A stretch of DNA of 64,000 nucleotides from Herbiconiux flava (GTDB taxonomy: Bacteria; Actinomycetota; Actinomycetes; Actinomycetales; Microbacteriaceae): positions 1,860,001 to 1,924,000 of the forward strand of contig NZ_JACCBM010000001.1 in NCBI RefSeq assembly GCF_013409865.1, in the 5' to 3' direction. Below the pieces are notes generated by a model. The model was given only the letters and a program-made list of their open reading frames with translations. It had not been told where the DNA came from and searched no databases. A program made the position numbers and the translations under genes. This document shows, piece by piece, positions 63,925 through 64,000 of the stretch (its first letter is position 1; each line of letters starts with the position of its first letter).

Positions 63925-64000
63925 TGCTCTTCGGCCTCGACCGCTCCCTCGTCCTCGCGCTGGCGCGCGCCGTCATGGTGCCGCCGTCCGGCCCCGGCAC
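63921..64000 (+). CDS. Start of the next gene, possibly dprA, cut by the window edge
   Basis: An ATG overlaps the yifB stop (ATGA at 63921-63924) and opens a frame to the window end, giving about 26 residues that begin MMLFGLDRSL. This is too short for a sequence-based call. In actinobacteria the gene after yifB is usually dprA, the DNA-processing protein, and the coupled overlap fits that order. The identity is inference from position only. Confidence 0.45.
   Translation, partial: MMLFGLDRSLVLALARAVMVPPSGPG

Overview
The window is a very GC-rich (about 70% or more by eye), gene-dense piece of bacterial chromosome. Gene content and gene order point to an actinobacterium, most likely of the family Microbacteriaceae. 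The evidence is the rpsP-KH-rimM-trmD...rplS-lepB-rnhB-DUF2469-yraN-yifB order, the metG-tatD-rsmA order with ispE nearby, a CGYC mycoredoxin-type glutaredoxin, a BTAD-type regulator, many GTG starts, and -10 boxes of the form TANNNT sitting 6-9 nt ahead of start codons. It carries one tRNA gene (Gln, anticodon TTG) and no rRNA, CRISPR array, insertion sequence or prophage that I can see. I found about 58 protein genes, two of them cut by the window edges.

Layout. 1-7.6 kb: cell-envelope and small metabolic genes (truncated secreted protein, META lipoprotein, acyl-CoA dehydrogenase, GH3 lipoprotein, DUF4349 lipoprotein, aldo/keto reductase, EamA exporter, Nudix-like protein). 7.6-17.7 kb: an aldo/keto reductase-MFS pair, the large RNA helicase HrpA, an alpha/beta hydrolase, a DUF1684 protein and a DUF255/thioredoxin-domain protein. 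17.8-26 kb: a DrrAB-like ABC exporter facing a BTAD/NB-ARC regulator, a YeiH-type transporter and a protein O-mannosyltransferase. 26-40.5 kb: rsmI, a quinone-oxidoreductase-like enzyme, metG-tatD-rsmA, a hydrolase, a five-gene nucleoside uptake and cleavage operon (BMP lipoprotein, double ATPase, two permeases, nucleoside hydrolase), ispE and apt. 40.5-48.6 kb: membrane protein, spermidine-synthase-like protein, ABC-F ATPase, MarR regulator, tRNA-Gln, glmU-prs, glutaredoxin and ftsY. 48.6-55.6 kb: hydrolase, luciferase-like monooxygenase, MFS exporter, ffh, a second luciferase-like enzyme and a YbdK-type ligase. 55.7-64 kb: the ribosomal/processing cluster ending in yifB and the first codons of the next gene.

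Functionally, ffh, ftsY and lepB together supply signal-recognition targeting and signal-peptide cleavage. rsmI, rsmA, rimM, trmD, rpsP and rplS serve ribosome and tRNA maturation. The nucleoside importer, nucleoside hydrolase, apt and prs make a coherent purine/nucleoside salvage set. Many genes appear to be transcribed from promoters whose start site coincides with the start codon (leaderless mRNAs), and this regularity was used to choose several starts.

I see no convincing undescribed multi-gene system here. The parts that standard annotation does not explain are intergenic: a perfect 20-bp inverted repeat (23089-23163), a dyad/direct-repeat element (39850-39924), several short tandem arrays, U-tract-free hairpins at convergent junctions, and a strongly enriched CGGATGC motif.
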